DNA from: Moniliella sp. 'wahieum'
Taxonomy: Eukaryota > Basidiomycota > Moniliellomycetes > Moniliellales > Moniliellaceae
NCBI GenBank assembly: GCA_003971905.1
Contig: RSEE01000016.1
Coordinates: 558,001-622,000 of the forward strand
DNA length: 64,000 bases
Reading direction: 5' to 3'
Shown: one piece after another, positions 1-11,092 of the stretch
Position numbering within the stretch: position 1 is the stretch's first letter
Layout: each line of letters opens with the position of its first letter
Position numbers and translations under genes: made by a program
The notes under the pieces: generated by a model
Told to the model about the DNA's origin: nothing
What the model saw: only the letters and a program-made list of their open reading frames with translations
The model's database searches: none

Positions 1-1834
1 TCTCGGGCCGGCTGCGAGTGGTAGTGGAGGGGGGGAGGTGGTAGCGGGAGAGAAAGAAGGTTGAGACGTGGTAAACGCGGTGAGAAGCGGGCTGATGGGG
101 TGACCAGTGAGGGACCGATATAGGAAGGAGTGGGTGAGCGTGTGAGCGCTGCTGACTGATTTACGGACACTGGAGATCGAGAACTCGGAACTGACTTGAA
201 TTAGTTCAGTACTGAGTGAGCGTGACGCGTGACGCGTGACCCGTGGCGTGTGATGTGCTGTGGAAATTATCACAGCACACTCGTCCCGAGCCTTCCGCCT
301 TATGTCCAACGGTTAACAATATGACCGGTGACAGACCGGTGACCTCGCCTGTCATGCATGTCGAAGGTGTTTGCTGACATCATGCATGACGTCACTTCGA
401 CAGCACTTGTGTGGCAAAGGGCGTCACATCAGTGTCATGGTGAGAGGGTGTCAGATCTCAGAGCCGATCTCAGAGGGTTTATTAGTTCGGTACAGTGTCT
501 GAGTCTCGCTCGAGACCAGTCGGGCCCTGAGGCGGCCTCAGAAGGGTCAGTCGCTAGTCCCTCACTACTTCACTCCGTCACGCGTCATGAGTCATCCAAT
601 ATGACTTCACCATCGCGGTGCGCGCGTTCAATTGATCGAAACCTGAAGCTCTTGAAGCTTGAAGCTCCATGCTCAAAGCTCCAAGAGCCTCAAGGTGCAT
701 CTTTTGAGCAGGTTATTTCGCACCCAATCCAAGTTCGAGGCGTTGTATACGAGAGGTCGCGCAGGAGCCAGTCCTCAAATGCGTGCGAGCTCCATGTGGG
801 ACACCCCGCTCTCTCAATGAGCCAACAGTTGTGGAGAGAAGAGGAAACGAGGTGGGGGGACAGGGCCACATCTACGTCTGGATTACTGAGTGAGTAATAT
901 GGGTGCGAGTGTGTTGGAGGAGATCTGGGATGGAGGTGGACCACATCATGACAGCCTGGTATAGAAGGTCGGTGGGCACTGGTGCACTGGTGACAACTAC
1001 ATACACTTCTGACAATCTTCCAGCTCACAGGATGAGGCATCTGATGAGACCTGGAGTCCAGATGGTCCTCGAGGGTGATGCAATGGCACTAGTGGTGCTG
1101 GTCTAAGCCAACCAGCACCTCCTACAGAGGAAATGTGAACATCACGCAGAGAGTCGCCACCAGGGGCTAACCTGCGGAACAAGGAAAACAGGAGAGAAAA
1201 CAACGGAACTCCTAGGCCTGAGGAGGAACTGAAGGGACATTGGCCAAAGCACGAGCCACCTGATGGCTCAACAGCATCTCTCCTTGAACATGTTCGGCGA
1301 GAGTTGTGGACTTATATATTGGACGCAAGCGGGTGCACTGCTGGGCTGTAGGGGGCATTCCTTGTTCTACTTCAACGTCTGTCATGCCCTGAACAAGGAA
1401 AGGATATAGCAAGAAGCAAGCGAGGTGTGCGAGGACGAAGTGCTAACTATGATGGTCAACGATCCCTGGTATGGAGAGACAGGGTCGGTGAAGAGAGCGG
1501 GGAAGGCGTTTCCTAGAAACCCACCCCAAAGAACATATTCACCTTGACTAAGAGGTTGAAAAGAGTAGAGGGTACATTTTGCCGAAGATCATATGGTACA
1601 CGTGTAATAGAAGCAAAGGGGTAGGAGAAGTGGTATGGGCCCAAAAATGAAGGAACTCGACCAGCAGCAGCTGAGCTTGTTCGTTCATCATCAGGCCCTG
1701 CGCGAAGTAGCCAATGACTCGAGCGGCCACAGTGACAGCTCCATGGCATACACTGAAACGCAGGAAGGTCTGCACCTGTGCCAAGACAGGTTGTAATAGC
1801 AGATTGGGGTAGTCAAGACAAGAGGAAGAAGCTC
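1..1834. other. Intergenic stretch with short palindromic words and a repeat-A copy
   Basis: I see no convincing gene. Near 219-240 there is a tandem run of TGACGCG words, near 465-476 AGATCT/GATCTC words, and near 645-695 GAAGCTT-type heptamers. About 1055-1290 is an inverted copy of dispersed repeat A (see the repeat entries). On the minus strand, 1548-1784 encodes an open 78-codon stretch with natural-looking hydrophobic composition but no recognisable domain and no clear splice partners. It could be a gene fragment. Confidence 0.5.
1055..1290 (-). repeat. Dispersed repeat A, copy 1 (inverted)
   Basis: Read on the minus strand this stretch matches 23780-24005 and 14020-14320 by eye. It shares a core around ATGGTCCTCGAGGGTGATGC (about 1060-1080 as written on the plus strand), a GGTCTAAGCCA block, a GTCGCCAC block, a GCGGAACAAG block and an ACAACGGAACTCC block in the same order. 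Identity looks like roughly 70%, so the copies are old. The class of the element is unknown: no coding domain, terminal repeats or target-site duplication could be assigned. Confidence 0.6.
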
Positions 1835-2335
1835 TTAAATGTAGTTGGCGGGCTTGCGGTCTTTGGGGTTCCGGCGCTTTGGGGCTGCTACCCTTTGGTG
1901 GGTGCGCTTGCTAGAAGCCTGCTTACTCTTTTTGGACGAACCCTTCTTGCTAGATGACTTCGAGAGTGAGCCGAACACGGTCGGGGCTGAGTTACCCTCA
2001 TCAACAGTCATGGCTAAGAGCAAAAAATATGTCAGTATATACTGGCCGCGCCAAGGCTAAAAAGGTGGCATACCATCCTGCGTCTCCGCGACGTTCCCCC
2101 CATTTTGCAAGAATAGTTCATCTTCCTCAGTGACCTCCTCACCGGCCTCCTTGCGATCCTTGATTTCCCGCAGCCGGGCCAATACCGAAGTTTTGGGCTG
2201 CAGCTTGCGCTCAGCTAGGCGCGCCGCGATCTCTGCCTCGCGCTGCTTCTGCACCTTAACATAGTCTCCATTTGGGTCGGTGCGCTTGATATTGCGTGCA
2301 CGCACCCGAACTGCTGAACGCAAACTCTTGGCCAT
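1835..2335 (-). CDS. LLPH/YBL028C-like ribosome-biogenesis protein (DUF2423)
   Basis: Two exons, 2335-2074 and 2013-1835, joined across a 60-nt intron (donor GTATGC, acceptor TTAG), give a 146-residue protein. The N-terminus MAKSLRS followed by a basic stretch is the hallmark of the small DUF2423/LLPH family. A charged, probably helical middle (AEIAARLAERKL) and a Lys/Arg-rich tail fit its known nucleolar, 60S-assembly role (family knowledge). The start at 2335 is chosen over an upstream in-frame ATG at 2437 because the family begins exactly at MAKSLRS. The frame is intact. It is divergent from the putative spliced transcript that starts near 2560. Confidence 0.85.
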
Positions 2336-2559
2336 CTTTGTGTGTTGGTCGGAAGCGGATAGACAGGTAAGTAGAGGGAATGGGCTCGTGGCCACAAAAA
2401 GGATTGGCCTCCACTGTGGGTTGAGGCGGATCTGCAAATTTATGTTTCACCGTACAGTTCCGCCAAGCCAGATTGGCACTTCTCGGTATGAATCCGTCGT
2501 TGCACCGAAATGAAGATTCCTCCCCGCCTGCCAGGCCTTTTAAGCGCCGCCAGTTCCTC

Positions 2560-3490
2560 TCCTTCTCGTTGTTCTTGGCACCACCACCTCTCGCCTTGTA
2601 TTCGTCCTTCGTCCAGAGCGCTTAAGATGGGGGAACGGTCACAACATTGACACCACCATTCCAGAAAAGGCTCTCATTCTGTTTCGGTACGTTCATCCCC
2701 CTTTCCTTTTCATGATGAGGAATTTAAATGACGAGTCCAAGGCTTGGCCTCAATGGGTCCTGGATATTTTTCCTTGACCCGGCGAATGCTGCCTAGCCCA
2801 AGACGACATTTGGCTCCTGAATCACCTCTCTTCGTTTATATGGCCTGCGGTGGATGGGTGTGCTAACCATGCCTGACATGTTCTTCAGATTCAATACCCC
2901 GTCTATTTCCCGAATATACCCCGTTCAGCGTTGCTTCCCAGTCCTCTATGGCACCGTCACGCCAAATGAACTAACCCTCCTGAAGGTACGTTGGCCATGG
3001 CCTTCCCTTTCCCCAGAGGATTGCAGAGGATTACTACAATCTCTTCACCTGATCCCCTCGGGGGCATGAAAACACACTTTCTTTGACTTTTTTTTGGATG
3101 ATGCTTCCTCTGGTCGCGATCAATTCCCACGTTTGCATGCACAAACTGACCAATGCTTGTCTTTTCAGGTTGCGTATTCTTGCGTTATACGATTCAGTGG
3201 CAACACATCCACTCAAAAAACTGTCATGATGCTGTCATATTCTGCCGCATCTTCGATAGAACTCGAAAAATGCATGACCCATTCCTCATTTGTAAATTCC
3301 CATCGACTTCAACTACTGTTCTTCTGTAGCCAACACGTATCGCTTCTTGCGACCACTCCAACTAGCTTGATCAGCGCAACATTCCTGATGACTGACTGCC
3401 CTCGACCTGTTTCTTGGGGTATTGTTTTTTTTCTACGCCATCACGGTCCACAGCACAATGCTTTTCACTGCTGCGAGGAGGTTTAAACTG
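2560..3490 (+). ncRNA. Putative spliced transcript, possible snoRNA host gene
   Basis: A pyrimidine-rich leader (about 2545-2620) is followed by two clear introns: 2687-2888 (GTACGT...TTCAG) and 2986-3168 (GTACGT...TTTCAG). The 97-nt middle exon (2889-2985) is open in one frame, and the last exon is open to 3486 in a compatible phase. The ATG at 2628 is followed by an early stop unless one G of a G5 run is an error, and the conceptual protein resembles nothing I know. Because intron 2 holds a box C/D-like element and the neighbour is a ribosome-biogenesis gene, a non-coding snoRNA host gene is a fair alternative. A short unknown protein is equally possible. Confidence 0.35.
3093..3153 (+). 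ncRNA. Candidate intronic box C/D snoRNA
   Basis: Inside the second intron of the transcript above lies a box C-like ATGATGC at 3098-3104 and a box D CTGA at 3146-3149. They are flanked by a short terminal stem, TTGG just before box C and CCAA just after box D. The 61-nt size fits the class. The C box deviates at its last base and I could not assign an rRNA target for the stretch before box D, so this is only a candidate. A similar ATGATGA/CTGA pair in intron 1 (2712-2820) has no terminal stem and is not called. Confidence 0.3.
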
Positions 3491-4292
3491 GGGTGCTGAT
3501 GGATGGCGCGCAGACCGGGGCACCGTCAAACGACTGCCGAAGCTCTGTTGGAAGTGTGGAGTAATGTGAGTCAGATTGCCCTATTCAGGATAGGAAAAGG
3601 AATATCGGAAAGGAATGCTCCGAAGGCAATCGGGTTTGGGCTCTACTAATGATACCACGGCTCCAATGTGGCACCACAGTCGGGGCGCTTGCTGGGGATT
3701 TACTACTAGTTGTGTGCATTGTCAGCCCCCTCACCCCGCCCGACCACTAACGGTCCAGACGGCCGTACCGGCTTAGAACGGGCCGTTTCTGCCCGGGATG
3801 CATGTGGCAGCAGCCGTACAGGTCTTACTACCGTTGTCCATCTGGGTTAAGAACAGTTGGATGTGCTACAACGCAGTCCGTCTCGTGTTTCCCCCCTCAA
3901 AATCTAGACACATAAGAGGACAAAATGAAATCTATCGGAGCACACGTGAGAGGTGTGGAGGAGGTATGGCCCTGGTGAACAGTCTTGCCAAACAACAGCG
4001 TATTTGCAGAAACCAAAGATGCGTGGTCACATTAAGAAACCAAAAGAGAAAACAAATGGGGGGTTGTCGGGGGATTGAGCAGAGGGTACGTCAAACAACG
4101 TCCTACCGTGCCTGTGGTGTCCAGGGTTGATGATGGACGGGTGATGGGCCGGCATGTCTCCAACCATGCCAGTCAACGCCAGGGGTAAAGTACGTGGGTG
4201 GCGGGAACGGGTAGGCCGGGTGACTGTAGATCGGAGTAGGGCCGTGTCTTGCCACATCATCGGGATATGACCCCATCACCGGTGCCATATGA
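3491..4292. other. Intergenic stretch
   Basis: There is no gene I can support. An open minus-strand run at 4103-4288, rich in Pro, His and Tyr, looks coding and could be a last exon of the gene at 4293-5242, but I found no good donor site to join it. The rest (3500-4100) shows nothing recognisable. Confidence 0.4.
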
Positions 4293-5242
4293 TCAAATCT
4301 GTAGCTTCTTGGGGGGTAAGATAGGATTGGGTATCAAAATGATTGACCCGTGGATTCGTGTATGACGCGTTCTGTTTGAACGAAGGTGCAATCCCGTAAG
4401 GAAGAGGCAGGATGGTGCGAACGGCTGGCCAGGAACGCCCGAGCCTGGAAGCGGAGTAGCTTGAATGAAAGTAGGATGTGACGGCGCCCAGTAAGGGCCA
4501 GCAGCAGAGTAATCAGGCGAAACAATGGAGTGGTGGTAGCTTTGGCCCCGGGAGTGGAGCGATGAATGTGCCGTGGGGGGAACGGGTGCAAGGGCTGGGG
4601 CAGGAAGATCGTCCAAGTGAATGGGGGTGTGGGGGAGAGCGGCACAGGAAGAATACTCTGACATATCTGCCTCGAGTGACGGGAGAGATGCAGCTGAGCA
4701 GCTAGGGCTGGGCTTGCCTGGCTCTGAAGACGGTGGAAGTGGCGAGGCAACGGTTGAGGAAGTGGAGGCAAGGAGGGGCAAGGAGGCAACAGAAGATGCC
4801 AAGGGGGCTGGATGTTGCTTATGCTTAGGTGCCTGAGCGAATAGAGCGGCGGACGCGGCGGTGCGCTGCTCTTTACGCGATTTGAGCGACGACAAAGAAA
4901 AATGATGGCGCTGCTGCAGGTTTACCATCAACTTGGGTGCAGCGCGGGACTGAGATGTGCGTTTCCTCTGCTCTCGCCGTTGCTGGGCAGGAGTGGCAAG
5001 TAACTGCCGCGGGGCAGGTGAGGCACATCGTGGTTGCCATGGGAGTTGAAAGGATGGGCGGAAGCCGGTGTGCACGTCTCACGCACACACGACGTGCGGC
5101 GAGCCGAGTTGAGCACCAGCAGTTGTGGGCGGACGTAGTCGGCCAGCCAAGTGGAGTGGGTGGCTGGTGGCGCCCCGTGGGCCAGCAAGGGTGGGGATGC
5201 AGGGGTGCTCGATGTACTTGCCGGGTTGGGTGCGGGCAACAT
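4293..5242 (-). CDS. Unrecognised Pro/Ser-rich protein
   Basis: The likely start is 5242, directly after a pyrimidine-rich leader on the minus strand. The first exon encodes a Pro/Ser/Thr-rich start containing WLADYVRPQLLVLNSARR. A plausible intron runs from a GTGCGT donor near 5086 to the acceptor CTCAG at 4950. Exon 2 is open from 4949 to the stop at 4293, about 218 codons. It is rich in Ser, Pro and Ala with a basic segment (SLKSRKEQR) and a His/Tyr-rich end. I recognise no domain. Composition suggests a disordered regulatory protein. The protein may continue into the open run at 4103-4288. Exon boundaries are uncertain. Confidence 0.45.
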
Positions 5243-7030
5243 GGGACGGTGAGCGTGGTTGGGAGGCGCGCGGAGGGGGGATTGGCTGGGGCGAACAAAA
5301 GCAAAGCGAGAGTGGTGGCAGAGGAAAGGAAAGAGGGTGTGTGGCACAAGGCGGCTCTGATCGCTGGAAAGCGAAGCAACTGTCAAGCCGAGGGAGCAGG
5401 TGCGGTTGAGGCGTTGCGGGTGGCCAGGGTGGCCTTTGAGGCAGTCGTGTGGGATAGACGGATGGACGGATGGACAGATGGAGGGAGGTGGATGATGCAC
5501 AGGCGCCGATGCGCAGGCGAGTGCCCCCCCGCCAGTGTGGAGCCTGATCTGACCATACCCGCCGTGCGCCAGTGTGATTCGCCGCAACGCAGGCGGGCAG
5601 TCGTGGCGGGGCCGTGAGGCGTGAGGCGTGCGCGCCAGTGCCGCGCCGGCCAGTGCGCCGCTAGTGCGCCCCCGTTCGGCATCCAGAGCCGCCGCCCCGC
5701 TGTCTGCGCTCAAGCGCTCAACTTAGGCCCAGGCACAGGGTGGCACCCTGGCCGCCGGCTTTACGCGGGGTGCCTGCAGGAGCCCGCACAGCACCACACT
5801 GGCGGGCGATGTTTATAAGTGTACATCACCCGAGGAGCACTGCCGCCGTGCTTGCTCGGGAGGATTTGCGCGCACGCATTGAGGCAGTGTGCCAACGCCG
5901 CGGCATGGCGCCAGGCGCCTCTGTTGATGACATCGATCATCGGCCCGCAGCGGGGCATGGTGCATGGCAGGGCGTGGCACTGGCACTGGCACTGGCAAGG
6001 CTGGCACTGCAGCGCATGGCTGAGCCTCTGGCCGCATGGCGGGCACACTGCCCCAGTGCATGCACCATGGCGGATCCTCGCAGCGCGCAGCTGCTCAGCG
6101 GCTCAGCGCCCAGGCCGAGCGCAGCCTACGCGCTGACGCGGCAGGCGCGCCCACATGCACCACAGCAGCCCACAGCGCGTCAGCACCCAACACCCAACAC
6201 CCCAAAAAACACCCAACACCAAATACCTAGCACGGCGCCGCCCTACGCATACGAACCCCAAAGGGTCCGAACAGTGCTGGCGCTCAGCGTACTCAGTAGC
6301 TCAACAACTTCAACACGTTCAACGTTGGTCAACTCGTCGATCAACGTTCAACGTACGTTCAACCCACACTCCTTCTTTTGCCCACTGGACTCAACCAAAG
6401 TCCTCCGCCCGTGCTCTCCACCAGTATTAGTATAGGATCGGTTATGGTTGGCTCTCTCTCTGTATTTACTCTGCAGCTTTTCTCTCTATCAACGTCTCCC
6501 CCACACGCGTTTTTGCCTCCCACGGAGGCGTGTAGCATCGTGGTTTTTGATGTCGTTGATTGCCGCAGAGAGCCGCCGGAGACGTCGAAACTTCTTTTGT
6601 ATACATGGGTGTGGGAGAGGCCGAACTGGAGCCCAACCCATGAGTTACTAGGGCTGCTTGCCCTTATTGGAGGCGGAAGGCCCACTCACGTTGTATCGAG
6701 CTTGAACAGCTTGAACGCTACTATTGATAGTTACAGAGGCCTCAAAAAGCCCCAAAGTGTGTGCATGATAGCGTGTAGCGTGTTTCAGATAATAAGTAGG
6801 AAAGGGGAGATAGAGAGATGCTTCGAGCAGTCTTCTTGTCGAAAGTAGTGGCGAGACCTAAAACGCACAAACAATATGATATGAAGGACAGATAGTAAAC
6901 AGTCAGGACGGGCCGGTGATGGGGGATGGGAAGGCGCAAAAATAGGCATTACATCTCCACAGAAACGAATAACGTCGTTACTGCCCAAATTCGTTTCAGG
7001 GCCGCGAAAAGAGGGGAGATGATGGTCCCG
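5243..7030. other. Intergenic stretch, partly very GC-rich
   Basis: 5380-6180 is GC-rich and open in several frames on both strands at once, which reflects composition rather than coding. It includes a (CTGGCA)n-like run at about 5975-6010. 6185-6230 is a CCAACAC-rich run and 6295-6365 a TTCAACGT-rich run. I see no gene, and no convincing promoter elements could be tied to a flanking gene. Confidence 0.5.
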
Positions 7031-10000
7031 TCAAAAGTCCACGCCCGAGTCGGACTCTTCTGGAATCCAGAGCAGTTCCTTTCCTCCCGTCGAAAACGAA
7101 GGCGACATGTGGAGGGTCTGAGAGCCAAGGAAATGACTTAAACCAGCCAAGACGTCCGTGGCGGCATCTTTCACTTCCGCAAGTGTCAAGGGAGCCTTGC
7201 CCGAGAACAAAAGGTCGGTGGCAATGGGAAGTGCTGGCTCCAGGTCAAGCAAGGAAGTCATGGCCAATGACTGGGGAGGGACAGCACCCGCTAAACTGCG
7301 CCGCAAGGCAAACGTTTGAGCCAAGAGAGCAGACGAATGGGAACCAGCTTGTGTGAAGATGGACTTGTTTGCACCCAGTGCACGCAGTAGCAGGAGCCAC
7401 TGGAGAGCAGCGGTGGCAAGAGAGAGCACGCTCCTGTCGTCCGCCAGTCCTTCTCCAACCGACTCAGGCTCAGGAAATGAGAAGGAGGGTTCGCCCCAAA
7501 TCAGCTCGACGCAGGCCATTGCGGCCGGTCGAGCACCCAACATGGAAGAGCCTGCTTCAAGAGCGGTCACCAAAGGATGGGTCAGTGACCTAGCCAGGGC
7601 AGATCGGCACGGATGAAGGCCCATGCCGCAAGCGTGATCTGGGCTAGATAGCTGGCGGGTGTATTGTGCACAGCAAGCGAGCTGGTGGTATCGAGCAGCT
7701 GTTGCACCGATTCCCGCGTCTCCGCCGCGCTAGGGCAAGCAGAAGTGGCCACGTCGATGGTGATCAAGCCTAATTCTTGCCGGCAAAAGAATTCTCGCAA
7801 AAACGAATTGACGTCCAGGCCGCTCACGTTCGACACCTGCTCCGATGGAAGTTGGTCTTCCTCCTCTGCTTGGTCCAGATTAGAGCAGTCCATCTCTCTC
7901 TCTCTGGGCACGTGCTCCAAACGTTGTCGGACTCGAGGCGGCAACAATGTGGGGGAAGAGATACACCCATGCCTGGTACAGAGAGGCCATGTGCATAGCG
8001 TTGGAAACAAGCAGTAAAGGTGAACCAAGGTACGCCCGCATTTCCGAATCGCCCCCAGCGGCTGCCCTGAAGGCGTCCCCCTCAGAGGGACATAGGAACA
8101 GGGCGTCCTCCAACGGATAGGAAAGCAGATGCCTCTGCCACGGTTGGCTGGCTTGTGCCATTGCCTGCGCCTGAACCCAATGGGAATGGGCATACTTGCG
8201 GGTCAAGCGACCCACAGCATTGGTCAGTGAGCCGAGGCGGCCGAGAGCGAGGGCCAAAAGCATGTAGGTACGTGCGCTGATATCATCGGACAGTTCATCC
8301 GACTCGATCCCTGTTGGCTCCTCCGCCTGGTCCAAAGCAGTTGCGATCCGAGCTACGTGTAACACGGTGTGCACACGGGATGAGAGGGAGCGCTGAACAA
8401 AGGGGCCCCACGCAGTCTCCACCTCCAGCAACCGAACCCATGCATCCGCGCGGGCACAGTCGACATAATTGGCGAGCAGTTGAGGACGCCGATTGGGAGG
8501 CAGCGATGGAGAGGAAAGAGCTGCACATTTTGCTAGCTCGACCAGATCACGAACCAAGTCAACACCGGTGTCACTGGGCCAGTGGATGCATCCACAAATG
8601 AACGAAGCGCATGCTCCATTTCTGCTGGACTAGTGAGGGGGGCGGCCATTACTTTTCCAGCTCAGTACGGCAATGGTGGAGCAAGCGGAGAGAAGACAGC
8701 TCCTTTGCCTGCTTTCCCCGTGATTTGTGCATCGTAGACGTCTGTTTGACCAGCATGCGATAAACAGAGTAGAGAACAAAGACGACGCAAGACGAAAAGG
8801 CCACGAAACGAGCTACCTCAATCAACAAGGTTACCACGGGCAAATGGTCGTAGTGGTGTGTGGCCGTAGACGAAACAACCGAGGCACGCCTCAAGAGTTG
8901 GTGGCCCGCACTGGCAGCCATTGCTCCAGGATGGGTCCCAACCTGGGGGTGGTCCAAGTCCGAGGGCCTAGTGACCAAAGTAAGACCCAAAAAGGCAGCC
9001 ATCACATACGAGCCCGACTGGGACAATTTGGGGCCGGCATCGACTCGGGGGAGAGCCGGATGACATATCTTCGTCCGTGTCCATGACAAGGTCGGCCATG
9101 ACGTCCTCTGCTTTGTCTTCTTCTTTGATGGGCATCAGAGCATCGAGGCGTGCATTCTCCGCTTCACGTTCCCTTCGATCTGTTCCATCTCGTGCATCCA
9201 AACCAGCAAAACATCTTCCCCGCCTTGGAGGGAGCGGATGAACTCCTTCAAGCCCTCAGCTTCGGACGACAACTCGGTCTCACGCCGTTTGAGGTGGTGG
9301 ATGTACTCGGTCGCTTTGCTCAAAATGGTGGCTTTGTTCAGCCGGGTTGCAGCACTCACACCATCGACCAAGTCCTCGGGCTCCCCCTTCTTGCGAGGCT
9401 TGCGAGGCAAGAGTGAGGTGGACCCTCCGTTGTTCTTGGGCTCCAAGTTGCGCAGGGCGGGTACGGCGGCACGCAGGGTAGCAATGCGGTCATTGATATT
9501 GTTGCGATAGCGCCGTTCAATCGCGTTATGAGGCACTTTGTTGAAGGGGTCAGTCGGTTCCGAGGGTTTCTTACGTGCCCGACGCCGAGCCTTTTCGGCC
9601 ACGGTGCCCGCCTCTTCCTTGGGCCAAAGGGATTCGATCGGCTGGCAGGCCTGTCGGATCAGTCTAGTTTGCTGGAGGTATTGTAGCTGAGACATTACCG
9701 AAGCCACATTTTCAAATGCTGAGAGGCAACAGCGGTCAGTACTCGGTACATGCGCAATTGTAGACCCATCCTCGTCGATCCTAATGGATTGGAGAGGGTG
9801 TGGGACGAAAAAAAAAACGTACAGTTAGGCTGAAGGATGTTCCACTTGTCTGTCCGTTCGTCCAACTTGATCATTTCTTTGGCATGCAAGGCAAGCTTGT
9901 GCGCCAAGGATGTTTCTGATGTAACCCTTTTGCTGGTGTCCCCTTCTGCCAGCGACCTGGCATTGGAATGTCGCATGGCCAAATCCTTCGGTGTCCCGTC

Positions 10001-11092
10001 CAAGGTCGCAGCACGTCCACGGCTGTGTCGGATAGGCCCCGTGCCACTCGAAGCCTCATCACTCATTCGCTTCTTACCTCGACTCCGGGGGCAAGCAGTT
10101 GGTCCGATGCAGGCGGCGAGGTCGACTTGGACTTTACATTGGCTGGCCCGGCGACGGCCAGTGGAGTCAGGCCGGGTTCGGAGGCGGCATGGCATCAGCC
10201 GGACCTGGCTGCCAAAATGCTGGGGGCGCCGAGGCGCCTGCGCCTGAAGACTGCCGGCAGTTGTGGTGGGAAGGCCATGGGATGCGGTAGTCCCATTGTC
10301 CCAGCTGCCACACTCATATTCATGCTTGCCAAGTAGGCGGGAGCGTAGCAAAAGGGCGGCGGGAGAAAAGGGGAGGTTGGGGGCAACCGGCCCATTGACC
10401 TCGGTAGGTGGGATGCTGAGGGCTGCAGGTGGCTGCCAAGCTTGAGCCTGCTCATGGCATTGCTGCGTTTGCAATACGGGAAAGGAAAAAGGATACGGCG
10501 ACGGGCTCTGTTGGGGCCCCTCTGTGCGGGCAGGCGTGGCCCCGAATGTGTTGAGGAGGGACGCAACATGATGTTCATCGGCGGGGCATCTTGAATCCCC
10601 TGGCCTGGAGGAAGAGCATTTGTGAATGACTCGGGGCCGGCCGATGCGCCCGACGTATACTGACTCGGGGGCGAGTCGGTGCCATAGGCAGACACGCCGG
10701 GTGTGCTAAAGTTGGATGTACCGTCGGGCTGTGGTGGAGATGTGGAGGGTACTGGTGGACTGGGGCAGGCGGGCTGGTGCTGGTGGGGGCGCAACGGGGG
10801 ATGACGGGAAGAGCATCGCTTGGAACGTGGAGGCGTCGCCAGGCTGGATGGGCGACACTGACGCCGAGAGCGAGGCAGCCTGTGCGAGAGCAGGTGGGGA
10901 CGGCGGCGGTAGTATTGGCAACAGCAGTGGGCGGCGAGGGCGTAGGGTTGGCAGTTGCACTGGCATCTGCATTTGGGCTGGCGTTGTTGTTGGCGAGGGG
11001 AGCGCTGTTGAGATACATGAGGCGGTGGGGGTCAAAGAGGCGGCGGCGGTGTGGGGGCGTGCCCAGGCCACCGGGATGGGCGGTGGTGACAT
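7031..11092 (-). CDS. SREBP/Sre1-type bHLH transcription factor with membrane segments
   Basis: This is a long minus-strand gene. The bHLH lies at about 9230-9590: a basic region with HNAIERRYRNNINDRI, whose Tyr in ERRYR is diagnostic of SREBPs, then an unusually long basic loop and helix 2 (LNKATILSKATEYIHHLKRR) with leucine-zipper-like continuation. Two hydrophobic segments follow (about 8980-9010 and 8760-8830), the hairpin expected of an ER-anchored SREBP, and then a roughly 550-residue helical C-terminal part ending at 7031. The N-terminus is a Pro/Ser/Gln-rich activation region. One intron (9822-9719) precedes the bHLH exon. The family senses sterol or oxygen and is released by cleavage (family knowledge). 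The frame shifts several times (around 10700, 10480, 9160, 9050, 8630, 8580, 7950 and 7620), which I read as sequence indels. The start (11092) is uncertain; 11219 is an alternative. Confidence 0.85.

Noticed and set aside
2712-2820. Second box C/D snoRNA in intron 1 of the putative host gene
   Set aside because: ATGATGA and CTGA are present but 109 nt apart with no terminal stem.
5740-6435. 231-codon plus-strand open frame
   Set aside because: It lies in very GC-rich sequence that is open in several frames on both strands, with no domain, leader or splice signals.
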